A stretch of 64,000 nucleotides of DNA, taken from assembly GCA_029721435.1 (NCBI GenBank), contig CM056577.1, positions 28,661,719-28,725,718 of the forward strand, given 5' to 3'. Numbering within the stretch: the first letter of the stretch is position 1; each line of letters opens with the position of its first letter. The notes under the pieces were generated by a model. It saw only the letters and a list, made by a program, of their open reading frames with translations. It searched no databases and was not told where the DNA came from. Positions 46,759 through 61,200 of the stretch are shown in pieces. Source of the DNA: Gymnothorax reevesii. Lineage: Eukaryota > Chordata > Actinopteri > Anguilliformes > Muraenidae. A program made the translations under genes and the position numbers.

Positions 46759-49700
46759 GTAAGAATGGCTCACTTAATGAATATTTCCTATGATGTCGAA
46801 CTATTAGTTCTCATTTGCCCTCAGATTTGTCTGAATTTTGTGTTTCCTTGGTTTTCTTGCGGTTCCAGTGCCTGAATTTAGCTCGCTCATTGAACGTTAA
46901 AGCCGCTTTCACACCGGACGCGAAACGAATTTTTCGCGCGACAGATTACATTCAAAGTCAATGCGAAGACGCGAATATACTCGCGCCTCCGCATTGACTT
47001 TGAATGTAATCTGTAGTGTGAAGAATTCGTTACGCGTCCGGTGTGAATGCAGCTCTAGCAAGCTAATGTTCGCTTCCGAACTCGCTGGCCGTGAAGTCAA
47101 AACGGAGAAGTCATGGCTAACAAACGGCTAGCGGCTAAAGTGATGCTAATGTTAGCTTGAAAAACATGTACTGCGGACGCGTGCGCCGTTGCTGTTAAGG
47201 TGAAGTTCGCTGTTTAAACTTCTGGTCGCGTTTTGAATAAATAAAAGTCTCCCAACGTTAGCTGAGTACGACACATAAACATTGCGTTTGCTGGATTAAC
47301 TTCAACGCAGATGTTAATGTGAGTTGCATCAGCTCGTCAGGTTGGATAACATTGGGGTCACTCCCTGTTCCATAATGCTATGAACTGTGAAGTAAAGAGG
47401 TGGGCAACGAGGGACGTATCTGTCCCTGGTTTTCACACCATCTTCTGGCTTTTAGTTCGTTGATGGTCTAAAATAGCCAAAGTATTAATGAAATCTGACA
47501 TCTCAGGTGTATTTCTTTAAATTATAATGAATGACCACTAATGACTATTCTTGTCTCCCTTCATAGAACATTTTTCTTTTAATCATTGGTCAAATCTTTA
47601 TTTGTGTATGCAACCAATTAAGTCAATTAGTTAGGGTAACTGATAAAAATTAAAAACCTGCACGCACACCGGCCCTCCAGGACCGGAATTGCCCACCCCT
47701 TGTGAAGTCGAGCGTGAAATGATGTTTAAAGAGGTTTTGAGTAAAACGAAGCTACGTGACACATGGTTCCTACTTCACTCGCAGGGCTGATTGATGGATA
47801 GTTGTGTTTTTCACATGGCGTGCAAGTAAAGTTTGACGCTATGATGTAGAACAAGGTAAACTTGCGTGTTCGTTGAATTGGATCGTAGTTCCCTGATGCT
47901 GGCTTCCATTTGCTGGTAGCATTAGCGTTGTGATTGTTCCGTCATGGGTTTTCTGTCAGCAACAATTTACTTTATTTCAATGGAAATGTTTTAATAGTGT
48001 CCCAAGTTGATCTGTGATCAACTGAACTGTTTTGTCCTTGACTGCTTAGGGGAGAGGAGGTGGACAGCTCGGAGAAGAGTGGGAACGAGGAGGAGAACGG
48101 AGTGTCCGGAGAGGAGGAAGATGAGGAGGACGAAGGGGCAAAGCCTGAAGGGGAGGTCAAGCGCAGCGGGGGAAACGGCAAACACAAGAAGAAGAAACAC
48201 AAGCACCGCAGCAAACACAGGAAACACAAGCACTCGTCTCCCGAAGAGAAGGACCGCAGACACAAGCACCGACACAAACACAGGAAACACAAGCGCAAAG
48301 ACAGCACCTCCTCCATCACCGGGGCTACCATCACGGCTTTTGGCGCGAAGGACGCGGCGTCCCCGCTCTCCAAGCGGCCCAAGTTTGATGACATGGCGGT
48401 CTTGGAGGACTTGGAAAAGCAGAGGGCGCTGATTAAAGCAGAGTTGGATAACGAACTTATGGAGGGGAAGGTGCAGTCAGGAATGGGACTCATCCTTCAG
48501 GGGTATAACTCCGGCTCAGAGGAGGAGGGAGAGATTCAGGAGCGAGTGAGGAATGGGGAGCAGCCAAGGGCGGCCTCTGGGAAAACCCTGACTCCCAAGG
48601 GGCAGAGCGGCGTGGTGGCCAACAAGGAGCTGAAACCCAAGCGCGAATCCTCAGATGCCGGCAAATCCATGTCTAAACGACGCAGCCGGAGCAGGTCCAA
48701 GGACCGGGCCGGAAAACTGCAGAAGTCCGACAGGAGGAAAAGCAGGAGCGGACCGGAGCCGGCTGCCAAGGAACGGACGAAGGCCCGCAGCAGGTCCAAA
48801 GACAGGAAGCGGTCTCGAACCCCAGACCGGAGCAGGGACCGGGCCAGGAAGTCCAAATCTCCTGCCAGCAGGAGGCGCTCTTCTGCAGAGAAGAACCAGC
48901 CCTCGCAGTCTCCTGCAGCAGAGGCGGAGCAGCCAGCCCGCGCCAACAAGAAGCCATCGCCCTCGGAGGCCGCGGCGGCGCAGTCTGGGGAGAGCCGTAA
49001 CCGCAGCAGCCGTAAATCCAAGTCACCCGAGAAGCGGAGTCGGTCACAATCCAAGGACCGGAGACCTAGACGATCAGAAGGGGACAAGGACAAGGAGAGA
49101 GGGAAGGACAAAGACAGGGACAGAGAGAAGGACAGAGACAAGAAACCTGCTAAGTCCCCCTCAAAGGACGCCTCATCGGGCAAAGAAAACCGCTCGCCTG
49201 GCCGCAAGCGTGGACCCTCCCCTCTGCAGAGGCGAAGCCCCTCCCCCAGGAGGCGGGACCGCCGCCCCTCCCCGCCCCCTGCCAATGCTCAGTCTGGGGA
49301 CAGGAGGTCCAAACAGAGCCGCTCGGCCTCGCGAAACAGATCCCCCGCCAGGAGGGGGCGCAGTCGCTCTGTGGAGCGCAGGCGAAGAGAGGTCGAGCGT
49401 CCTCGACTCTCACCAGTTAGGTAAGGCCTAAGCGTGCGCGGACCTGAACGGCGGGGAGAATTAATGAAGCAGGTCATTATTGGGCCCACAGTGTAGTCTA
49501 GTGCCTGGTCTCTTAGCTGGTTACTCGGGAGTCGGGTCTTCTGGACCTGAGATTTTGTTTTGCATCAGGAGAGAAGTTGGACAGAACACAGTAATTAGGT
49601 AATTAGGAGTAAGGTCCTCAATTCCAAAACTGCTCCAAGGGCTTTACCTCTGTTTCTCTCTGTCTCCCAACGCATTGGGCATTTCTCTCATGGCATTTGG

Positions 49701-52700
49701 GTGAGGGGTTGTTCTTAATTGAACTTCCCGTGGTCAAAATTGGATACAATATAAAATGGGGCCAGGTCACGTGGTAAAGGGGTTATAAATTTGTAACTCC
49801 ATTACCGACCATTTTTTTTATGTGCCATTTACAAAATTACAAAATTGGTATATTTTGTATCATATCCCCAAACGGAAGTAAGATTGAGTTACAGTTGAAA
49901 TGACTTTGTGTAGGTCTTCCCTAGTACTTCAAACAACATAATAGCTAATTTTGTTCATGGGATTTATTTTTGGTGAAAATGGCAAAAAAAAAAAAACTGG
50001 TCGGTAATGGAGTTACAAATTTGTCACTCCGTTGCCGCGTGACCTGGCCCACAGGTGGTAATGCTGATTAATTGTACTCAGTACAACCCAGAACTGCTCT
50101 CTATCCTTCAGCCTGACTGTGTCCCAGTTCTGTGGGGATTTGGGGTAGTAATTTGTGCATTTATCCAGAATCATGGCTTTGATGGTGTAATGTTGGTTGG
50201 TGTAATGGATCCTCCTGAAACTACTTTGTCCTTTTACTCGCTCCCGCAGTATCGGGTGATAAATTTTAAAGCATTCACGCGTACCTGTACGATTGTTCTC
50301 ATTTCAGTTTGAGAACAACATTCCCTTTCCCCTAGAAGTCTCAAGTTATTGTTTTTCATTTAGTGTCCTAAAATGTTGCCTGTAATGGCAGTTTGCTTGC
50401 AAAATGATGACCACTGAACTGAACCTCTCAATAACTGACAGCATATGGCTACATGCCCTCATGTTAGAAGTTTGACGTTTTTGGAATCTCATTTTATAGT
50501 TAAAGTAACAGCTTTTGGATTTTATTTCTCTGATTAATTACTTAACAAGTGCAGATTATTAATTAATATGGGGTGTGATTTAATATAGACTGGATTTATG
50601 CATTTCAGACTGCCTGGTTGTTTTGCTGCCTTATCAGTCCTTATCTGGCTGTACTGTTTTAGCTGGGGGGGTGAAATAAGGTGATAGGAGTTGTGTTTAC
50701 AGCCCGTCATTTTACAGTGTGTGTTTATCTTTCGGGGCCTAGGGCAGCTGCGGCTAGCCGTCTGCCCAGTCTCCACTTTCTGCTGGGACTCATGGGAACG
50801 GAAGATTCCAGATTAAAAAAGGCCGCCCCTCATTCAGCTGCACCCCCGCTAATATTACTCCGTCACTACAGCAACGTGGTGTCCAGAGCAGACCTCCAAT
50901 CCAAACAGGCTGCCAGTTTGTTAATTTCAGGCCACATTGTGAACTCCTACAATGGTCCTGTATTTAAAAGTAAAAGCCTCAGCTGACACACTCCTTTTGT
51001 GGTCAGGTGTTTAATTCAGGGCTTCTGAGTTCTTTAGATTTTAAGTGTAACCTCATTGTTGGCACTTTTATGACTAATTAGCTGCTTCACAGTATATTTT
51101 GCTGTTGAATGGTGTGTGTTTTGTTAGGATTGGAAAGTTGACCTGACAGCTCCAGAAATAGCATTGGGCGGTCTTGGTGTAATTGATTGGCAATTGATTT
51201 TAGGCTGTTGGTTGAGTTATTGAGTTGGCCCGATTAAGCCCCCTTGTGCTCTTCAGTTAAAGGAACGGTTCACTCAAAAGTGGAAATTCTGTCATTTCCT
51301 GCTCAGGTCTATGCCAGTTGAATCACAGGTAAAGTTTGGTAATCAATTAAACTAATTGAGTATGCCTCCAAATCTCCATAGCAGCTTTCTCTAATAAAAC
51401 TGAAGTCAATGGAGACTCTGTCTTTAGTGTTCTTTAGAGGCCAAAAATGACGATGAAATTACTCTGTACTGTTCGTGCGGCATAATCCAAGGCTCCTGAA
51501 GCTTGATGATTGCATTGTGACAGAAGAAATCCTGTATTAAACCATTATTTTTAGTGAATTTTCGAGCAGCCTGTATATTGAAACTAGGCTTATGTCATTG
51601 GAGGCGACGGCTGGGGGTATATCCCCGAACGCCCCCAATCCTCTAATTCCCCAATCCTTGAATAGACTTTCATTTGAACTTAATTTCAGGTCAAATTGTT
51701 CTGAAGATATGGCCAAAATGGTAATTTTCCACCACAAAGCGCCACCTGGTGTCATCATGTGACACGTTGTGAGGTCATGACCTTGCAGTTGCACATAGTT
51801 TCATGGCAATTGGAGAAATAGTTCCAAAGATATAGCAAAAATGGTGAAATTTATGTGACAAAGCTCCACCTTGTGTCAAAATTTTGTACCAAACAGGTAT
51901 AATGTCATCGTAGGACACATCCTCAGGTCATGACCTTTCATTTGCACTTGATTTGAGGTCAGTCGGACAAATATTTCCAGAGATATGATAAAAACAGTTT
52001 TTTTTCACTTTTTGGCCCCTGGTGGCCAATCTAGAAATAGTAAGTTGTCCAAAATCGAATCAATTCTTCCTCTTTATGATACTTACTTATATGCAAAACT
52101 TGGAATTTCTAATTGAAATATTACTGCAGTTATCGCGTTAACACTGAAGTCAGTTTTTGGCCCCTGGTGGCCAATCTAGACATCGTAAATTGTCCAAAAT
52201 CGAATCAGTTCTTCCTCTTTATGATACTTACTTATGTGCAAAATTTGGAATTTGTAATTGAAATATTACTGACGTTATCGCGTGAACATGTAGGGCGGCG
52301 CGGCGGCGGCGTTCGGACCAAAAACATAATATCCCCGGATCGGCGTTCGGGGATATAATTATTAAAAACCTGATCTTTATTTATGCCTTTCAAATTTTTT
52401 TTTTCCTGGGGGAAACAATTTTATGTTTGTACATCAAATTTCAGGACACTCGGGATTATATTTCTGCAGATACTGAACCTTAAAAATGGCTCCTCTGCTC
52501 GGGAGCTTTTTTGCAGTATGAAAATTTCCCAGGGGTGAGAAATATGAAATATTCAAAATTCAGCCAAAATATGTTGTACAGCATAGTGTTTGGTCCCAAA
52601 TAACTTTTTCAAAAAGTTTGAACAAAACCCGAGTCGGTGAACAACACATTTACCAAATTCTGTCTGATTTGATGTGGAATGACCCTTAAGTTGTTTTGGA

Positions 52701-55223
52701 GAAGGCTGCCACAGCATTTTAATGTCATACTCAAAATTTTTTTTTTGGATTGACAAACTTCACCAGTGTTTCAGCTAGCATGAAGGTGCATATATAATGA
52801 CATACTTTTCATTTTTGGGAGAACTGTTCCTGTAATGGCATTGTTTGCCAGTTGACCTCACAGTTCTTGTTTACGTTCACTATAGCGAGGAAATATGATC
52901 GAAAACAAGTGATGCCAGGCACAACTTGCCTTGCCTGAAGAAGAGGTTTTAGTGAGTAACCTGGGAACTTCTTGACATTCCACCCCAGCTGCTAATGGGT
53001 CATAAGACCTCTCATCGGAGTGTGACATGGTTGGAAGCAGAATTGAAATAATGTTTTGAATCCAGTAAGAAATCTATTGGTACAGATTTAAGGAGGTTAT
53101 TGTGATAAAACGATTTTTGGGGTTTTTGTGAGCTTGACTCAATTAGATCCAGAATGTAATTAGCTGATCTTTGGACCATTGCACACCTTTCCTTAAAATT
53201 GGATACCATTTTAGCTGACTGTTCTTTGGCTACAGTGCTGACTGACAAACGAACAATCACACTGACAAACCGATGCCGCCGAAAGTGGCATCGTTCCTCT
53301 TAGGCGGGTTATCACTTCTGGCGGGATTCTAATTCGCACATCTCATTTGGCTCGAATTCCGTTGCAGCGATATTGCAGTTATTTTCTTGTTCATAGAAAA
53401 TGTTAGCTACGGTATTTAATGCTGAGGGATTCAGAACCTAAAGAGACCGGCATGATGTTATTTTAAAAAACCTTATTTCAGAACCATCAGTGCTAGCATG
53501 AGCAGCTGAAACTTGCTACTGTTGAATTTCTGTAGCAGTGCATCCAGTGGTTTTCATCACTTAGTAATGCTCAGATGGGCCTTCTGCCCGGTATAACCTT
53601 TTCAGAACAAATGAAGGGCCTAAAGCTACTCCTGTAATCTTCTTTGAAAACTGTTTTTCCCAAGAGCACTCTCACATAATAAAATCTTGACACAGTGTAT
53701 GCGAATGCTGCGCTGGGTTGTGCTAATGAGTGCCCGGCCATGCTTCTCTGTGATTCACTGGGAAAATGCTGCCATATGTTTCAGTGACTGCTGGTGCTCA
53801 CGGTTCGGCTGTTATCTTGTGCCCCCTGCAGGATGCGATCGCGGGACGAGGGCGGGGCTCGGAGGGACACCAGCCCGGCTCGGCGGAGGTTGAGCCGCTC
53901 GCCCCTCAGGCGGAGGTCGCGGTCTCCACGGAGACGCAGCCGGTCGCCGCTCAGACGAAGGTGAGCGGGAGCAGATCGGTCGCAGTTTGTCTGAAATATT
54001 GCGATGGTTCTCTGCCACACGTTTCCCTCACCCCTGCTCAGTCAGGAGAGATGCGAGGACGGATTGTGGCATTTCAGTTTGCGGTCATGCTGTATGTTGA
54101 TATGGCTGACGCAAAAAGCTGCGCCTGTCAATATTTCTCATTTTACTCTCAATTTACTTGTTTACTGGAAGAGCCTTGGGTAGATTCATTTGAATTCAGA
54201 TTGTTAACCCTTTGTTGCATAGTGGATATTGAAGTTACCAAACCACCCTTCCACCCTTAATAGCCAAAGGGGAAGAGAGTCATGCAACAAAGGGTTAATG
54301 CCACATCTGCTTTGCGCTTAGTGTTGTAATGGGGTTGGGAGCAGGTCTTTCTGTAATTTGCGCCATCTACATTCTTCATGACCTCGATAAAATGCACAAC
54401 GTCTTCGACATAAGCTACATGATTGTAAAGTCTGTTCGCCCTTAGTCCAGAGGAGTATGATGGAGTTATTTGTCTTGTGCTAATTTAAGGACTTTAATCC
54501 AGTGGGGTTGAGCTAAATAATAATCAGCTCTTGGATAGCATTTCGCCCTTCGCACATACATCCCCCGCCTCCCCCTCGCAGGTCTCCGGAGCGGGATCGG
54601 CTCGGCAGGAGGCAGCGATGGCGGTCCGGGTCCCGGGACCGGCGGAGGAGGCGCAGCCGAGACAAGGAGGACAAGTTTAAGGGCAGCCTCTCAGAGGGCA
54701 TGAAGGCCGACCAGGAGGAGTCAGACGATGAAGTGTGAGTATCTGCGGAGAACCGCCTGTTTGGAGCCATATTCTGCTCCCATCACACTTATACTGAGAG
54801 AAATATTCAACCCCAGGATTCCGTGATTTCATGGCTACAGCATTACATCGGATGGCAAATGTCTAGATTGTGTACTTAATTTTATGCCTATTTTTCTTTA
54901 ATTCAGCTGAACTTATTTGGGATCATTGGAAACCTTGGGATCTCCGTTAGAATTTACAATAGGCCTTAAGTTTCACTGGTTTGAATGCAGCACTTGTATT
55001 TAACAGACCCATATATGGGTTTGCAGGTTTTATGGGGTTAATCCTGTTACTGGTGATGTGCCATCCTGTAGGTTTTCACTCCACTCCTGACAGGGCGCAC
55101 CTCAAGATCTCGTTTAGCAGCTAATCGGTCGAGTCAGGTTTGCCAGCCTTGCAGAACAACAGATCTGCTGTAACAGGGCTAGGCAGCCTTGCCCTACAGA
55201 AATGTTTTGAATTTATTTCTTTT

Positions 55224-55270
<47 letters not shown>

Positions 55271-58200
55271 GCTGGAAGACTTCGATGTGGATGAGGAAGA
55301 CGAAGAGGCCGTTATCGAACAGAGACGCCTGCAGAGGTTGGCCATTGTGCAGGTGGGCCCCCCTCTTCTCTGCTTCTGTTTGTTTGATTTGGCACAGGCT
55401 CTGTAGGTTCTGTTTTGGTGAACTGCTCTTCAATGTAAGGAGATGGGAACAAAACTATTTTGATGTGTAGTTTACATAGCATTGTTGGGCTGTAAAATTG
55501 GAGTCCAATTTCATGCTTGGGCAAACTGCATTTGTAAACTTTAAATGAAACCGAAATTCACTTTTTTCCTCAATTTTCTAATTCCGTACCCTTAAGAGAA
55601 CTTAAAAATCAAGGTATACTTTCCAAATAAAAAATCTAATTGTGAAAAGTGTATTTACATACCAAAGGTGGTTCTCCACTACCTAATAAAGGGTTTGGCT
55701 TATGTGACCTCACTGGATACCAGCGGTGCAGTGGTGTTTGACTCCTTCAGGGAGATATGAGCTCTTTTCCAATGGACCTTCTTTTACTTTAATGCTTAAA
55801 TCAATTACAGAGAGCAATATATGACCACGGTCAATGAAAAGCAATACTTAACCCCCCCCCCAGCTTCAAACTTACCCTTAAAAATTAGTTTTACTTTTAT
55901 GTGCAGTAGCAGTCAAAGGTTTGGGAACACTTTATTTGCATTATAGTTCTCTGTTTTTAGTGAAATCTTGAGCGGTTTTGTAGTTATGTATAACATCAAA
56001 TGGGGAATAGTCAGAAGTTACTGAGAGCAAATCACCGCACTCATAACAAAAACATGCCAAAGTGCCTTACAACCAAACCTAAAACCTGTATCAAAAAAAG
56101 AGTATCTGCGCACACCAATCAAAAGAAATTTGCATTGATCCAAGTGTGCAGATGCTTTTCTTGAAAAAATAGGCAGAAGTTAAAAGTACTTCAAATCATG
56201 TCCAGAATTCAAGAGTTTTTAGGGAAGACACATTTGGAAAAATAAACTGAAACATATTCTTTCCACTGTCTAACAAGTGAAATGAAATCAATCTGGCCAG
56301 GGAATTATTTGACAAGCAGAAGCACACTGTGAGGGTAGCACATCTGTGGGAACTTCTGCAGCTGTGCTCTTAAAACCACTGACCCTGCAGAAACAACACA
56401 AGTAAGCACAGCAATTATTTTAAATGGTAGTTTGATAGATTTAAAGTGGTACAAGACAACTTTTTAACCCCCCCCCCCCCCCCCCCCCCCAAGCTTTTCC
56501 AAGTGGCATTTGCACTGCTGTTGCAAAGACTACTGGATTGCCTTGCCTTTTGCAGGAATGACGTACAATGACACTGAAGAGGTGAATTGAAATGGTCACA
56601 ATTTTATTTTAAATTTGGGAACTGGCAAAAGCTGTTGTAAAGATGTACTCTGCACAGTAGTAATACAATTATATCAGGATAATTATATAATATTATTATA
56701 ATGTAGTGGTAATGCGTTATTACTTCGCACAAAATTGAGTAACTTACTGCAGGGCTTGGCATCGTGGTGGAGGGGTAGTATAACTGGAAGAAAACAGTAG
56801 GAGAGGTGTGGGGCCTGTTCATTCAGTGTATAATGGAGACATAAAGGCAGATATGCATTCAGTAGATTATACAGAGAAAAGCAAACTGGATTGGTCTCAT
56901 GCTTATGGTTTCACAAAATTACGGAAATTGCACAACAGAGGTGTTGATAACCTGCTATGTGTCTGTTGATTTTCATATGAGCAAGTATATCACATGATTT
57001 GCATTTGTATTTTCATATGAGCAAGTAAATCATACCATTACAATTTGTATTTTCATATGAGCAAGCTGATCAGCCTGACAGGACACTGATCTGGTTTTCC
57101 ATGGCTGTGGGGTTGGTAACTCATTTGACTGATTTCTTGAGGGCGTTTTTCCCATTGCCTATCATAACAAACTTTACTGTCGGGTTCCTCATTTTGCCGA
57201 TTAGAGTTTCCATTGTCACTTCGGTCATTTCTCCATCCAGCATCTCTGCCACTGGGGATAGCTACCAGGGGGAAAAGGCGCCATCCTCTTCTTCTTTTGG
57301 TTGCGCAATATTTGATGCACTTGTTTTGTGTCATAAATCAAGCCTTCATTTTCCTGGAAGATAGTGCCCTGGGTGCAGACAGAATTGCTTTGGGAAAGCT
57401 AGCCTTATAGGGCAGCAATGTTAGCACCGATGTCATTGTTTGATAGCATTACACAGTAAAAATCAACATTTATTTTATAATGATAGGGTAAAGAAAATAG
57501 TTGTGCATTACCTCAAAGTTTTGTGTCTTTTTGGTGAAATGAAAATGTTAAGTTTTTCTCCGCAACAAATTATGCTACTCCCTCCTCCCTGGAGACGTAC
57601 TGTTTTCGGTTTGGTTCCTGTCAGCGTTTACGTCTGCTTTCTCAAAGTGTAACTCAGAAACTGCTCAATATTTCTTGACCAATTTTTTGTAGTTGCATTG
57701 ATCAGCCTCTAAATTGGTGCCTTCTGCTATTTAAGGTTATCTGGGGAGAAGACAATTGTTTTTACTTGTAAAACCACACTCTAGTCCTGAATAATGTGTG
57801 TGTCCAATCGGGATGCTCCGATCAGGTTTCGTGCTGCCAATCACCGATATCGATCAGCCATGAGTGCCGATCACTGCTAATCACCGATATCGATCACATG
57901 GGTTGGCTGTAAATTTTTTGATTTAGTTATAGTGAGTGCTACTGGATACATGATTCGGAAAAAAGGAGGGATAAAATCTTAATTTAGAAAAAAAACATGT
58001 TTTTACTAACTTCTTCAAGAGAAAAAATATAAAAACCTTGCAAGCACAATGCAGCAACTATTCAGTCAAAAGGACAACTGACAAACACTTAAATTTACCT
58101 GCTTTCAGGAACACAATCTTTAACAGATTGAAAACATAATAGGGAAAGTTCACCCAAAAACAAAAATTCATTCATCTATTCCAGGGCTCGAATTAGATTT

Positions 58201-61200
58201 CAGATTTTAAAAATGGGTGCCCTTGTGAGTGTTTAGGTGCACAATCTAAAACTTGCTTAATTCAATAAAAAAGCCACTTTGCGACAGTACAAAATGAATG
58301 ACGAAATATTCTTAAACTCGTATTCTTTGATATGACATAGGACTATTGTAAATTTGCAGTGGTGCAATAGGTTAGGGTTGTTGGTGGGATAAGATTTTAT
58401 TGAAATCATGCTGTATATAATAAAAATAATGGAAAAAATACTTGAACAAATCAGTAAAACTGAGTGTGCTATTGTGATCACAATCAGATAATATTCAATG
58501 TATAATTTAATTTCACTCTGTTTGACTTGGCTAAGAAACTGAAGTAATTTTTGATATTTTAATCATAACCAAACTTTTTTTTCTGGAAGCTGGGGGCGGG
58601 ACTCTGATAAGCGATTTTGCTTCCCCCGGGACCCTTTCGGTCATGATGCATGTTGTGTGTCGAAATTGTCATGAAATGATTTACAATCATGCCGAAATAA
58701 AACATAAAAAGAAAAATTAAAAATTTTCCACTACGCCATCATAGGGACTTCTCTGGCCTCAATAGCAGCAACAGTGCCATTTGCTGTTTTTATGTTTTTA
58801 CATTCTTCTTAACTCCATAATTAAGACCCTCTCCTCCTAGATTATATTTAATCTAAATCTAGAGGAACTTTTTTTTGTAAGATTTTATTAATCACCCAGC
58901 TGCCACTTCGATTACATCTAACGAGTAACTGCATACATCAACCAACAAAAATGGATCTTCAAACATGAATCTCAATTACAATTTCCCCAGAGTCTACCCA
59001 AGTATTCTCGTGCATAATTTAAAGTGTCCACGGAGTCAATATAAAATGTCAAATTTAAGCAGTTTTGAGGAAATGCTATTGAACAAAACAATCCCTTCGC
59101 AAAAAAAATGTCATTCGAAAGTTCTGAATGATATTTCATGAATCCCGACTCACTGGCCTGAGAACTTCTGAGTTCCCGAGCCACACAGCTATAGAAGTTT
59201 TAATGATTTCGATTGGCTGGAAAATTATGTCCCTTATTTGCATACCAACCAGTCAGCTTATGGGGAGCGCATGCATGCACTTGAGACACGGGAGGCTTTC
59301 GTATGCTCATATACTCTATCATCTTTGATCATGACGGCCTGAGACTGCTAAGTGAGCCATCATGTATTAAATTACGTTGCTCTTTGGATATAGCCACCTA
59401 GTAACCGGACTAACGTTAACTAAGGAAAATCTTTGTAAATGATCGTCCTATTTGGGTGATGATCTGTTTCTTGTCCCAACTTTACTAACTTTGCCAGCTG
59501 TCAGAGGCATGAACTTATCTGAGGTTTCACGGCAGTTTTGTCCGACCAAACTGAACTTTTACATTTATGGGATGTGAGCTAGTTTGCTAGCTAGTTCAAA
59601 AGCAATCACTTAGGTACAGCTAGCTGGCAAGTGAACCAATGGTAGTATTGATGCCTGGTGGAGGACTTTTTATGGCTCTGATTTGTCACTTTCAATGCCA
59701 TCGCACGCAGACGATCTCTTTCAACATTGATTACCATCTTATTTTACCGAAACAGCAAACAGACAGGTCAGGCCTGAGACGTGTTATTTCATGGCTAGTT
59801 TTAGCTGCATTATCTTGTTATGCATGCTATTGCGTATTACGTTACTCTTCAGATTATAAAGCTAGCCATCTTCCTATCTAGCTGACGCTGGTTAAGGGGA
59901 ATCTTTGTTATCATTGTTATACTAAAGCGATGTGAATTGGTTTTTGGTCTAATGGAAATAATTCCGGATCAGACCTCCCCTTTCGGCATTAATTCTGAAT
60001 CGCCTTGACTGGATGTAGGCTTCACGTTTTTACACACCCGAATGTTCCTCCAGCCACCCAAACATCACGGTAGGCCGATCAAAGTCATAAAAACTTGTCC
60101 CATTGCTATGTGGTTTAGGGAATCGCGAGTTCGCCGGCCTCCTGAAACATGCTCAATGATATCTGATCATTCAAATGCATGATTTTTATGATCTCTAAAT
60201 GTGACTGAGTTGGAGAGTGCCTGTGTGACTGGATTTTAATGGGAATGGATCCCTTCACATCTCTGATCAGGTGTTAAACAGCATTATGCTACAACAGGGT
60301 GATTCAACATTATCCTGCAAGGGCCGGGGTGGGCGCAGGCTTTCATTCCGACCAAGTACTTGCACACGAGATACTATTAATCAAGCTCATAAGCAAGTAC
60401 TCTAAAGGCCAACGCCCACTGGCGGTGAAGCGGCGCGCCAAACTTCGAACGTTGCCTTGACGCCTTTAAACGCCCACTGAAAGCGTCAACCGCATCAACA
60501 TTGACAGCTGTTAACTCGACCGAGAAGCCATGAGTGTCAATCTCAAAATATTAAACAAGACAACTTATAATTTTTTGGGGGGGGGGGGGGGGGATGAGAC
60601 CTACCTATCAAGCATATTTTAAGTGATGGCAAAGTGCGACGGTCAGGTTACTATGCACTATACGTTATATACAGGCATAAGTTTCCTCCTAAATTTAGAC
60701 GTCAAGTAAATTAAGATTATGATTACTTTTACTTTACCCAGCAACGAATGAGCTAGCTAGCTTACTTAGAAGTATAAAGTTCTCATCAGTGTAGATTGAG
60801 TTAGGTACTGGCTAACTGTAGATCGCCTGATAACTTAAATGCCTGCAAAATAACGGATTTCCTTTCAAAACTGCGACTTGGTTAAAAAGCAGGTTGACAA
60901 CTGCATGTGAGTTTGCTGCTAAATGTGTGCCTAACCATGACAAGGTGAAATAGTTAAATAATCTTTAAGACAAATGCATTTTGATTGTGTTGACGCTTCA
61001 GAAATTCAGCAGTGATGAATAGTAAAAATTGAGCAGTGGCGAAAAGTAAAATTCTGACGCGTGTCAGACGCTGCCAGTGGGCGTTGCTCCATTGAAACTA
61101 ATGTAACCAATTTTTTGACGCGTGTCTCACGCTTCCAGTGGGCGTTGGCGTGTTGGGTTAATTAGTGGTGTCAGGTGTGTGAGTGCTTGGTTGGAATGAA

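Noticed and set aside
48536..49285. Long minus-strand reading frame (about 249 codons) opposite prpf4b exon 2
   Set aside because: It is the antisense of the RS-rich coding exon; the biased codon use leaves the other strand open. No independent features.
57053..57334. Minus-strand frame starting with a Cys pair, considered as a THAP-like zinc finger
   Set aside because: The remaining THAP ligands and spacing are absent; most likely chance.
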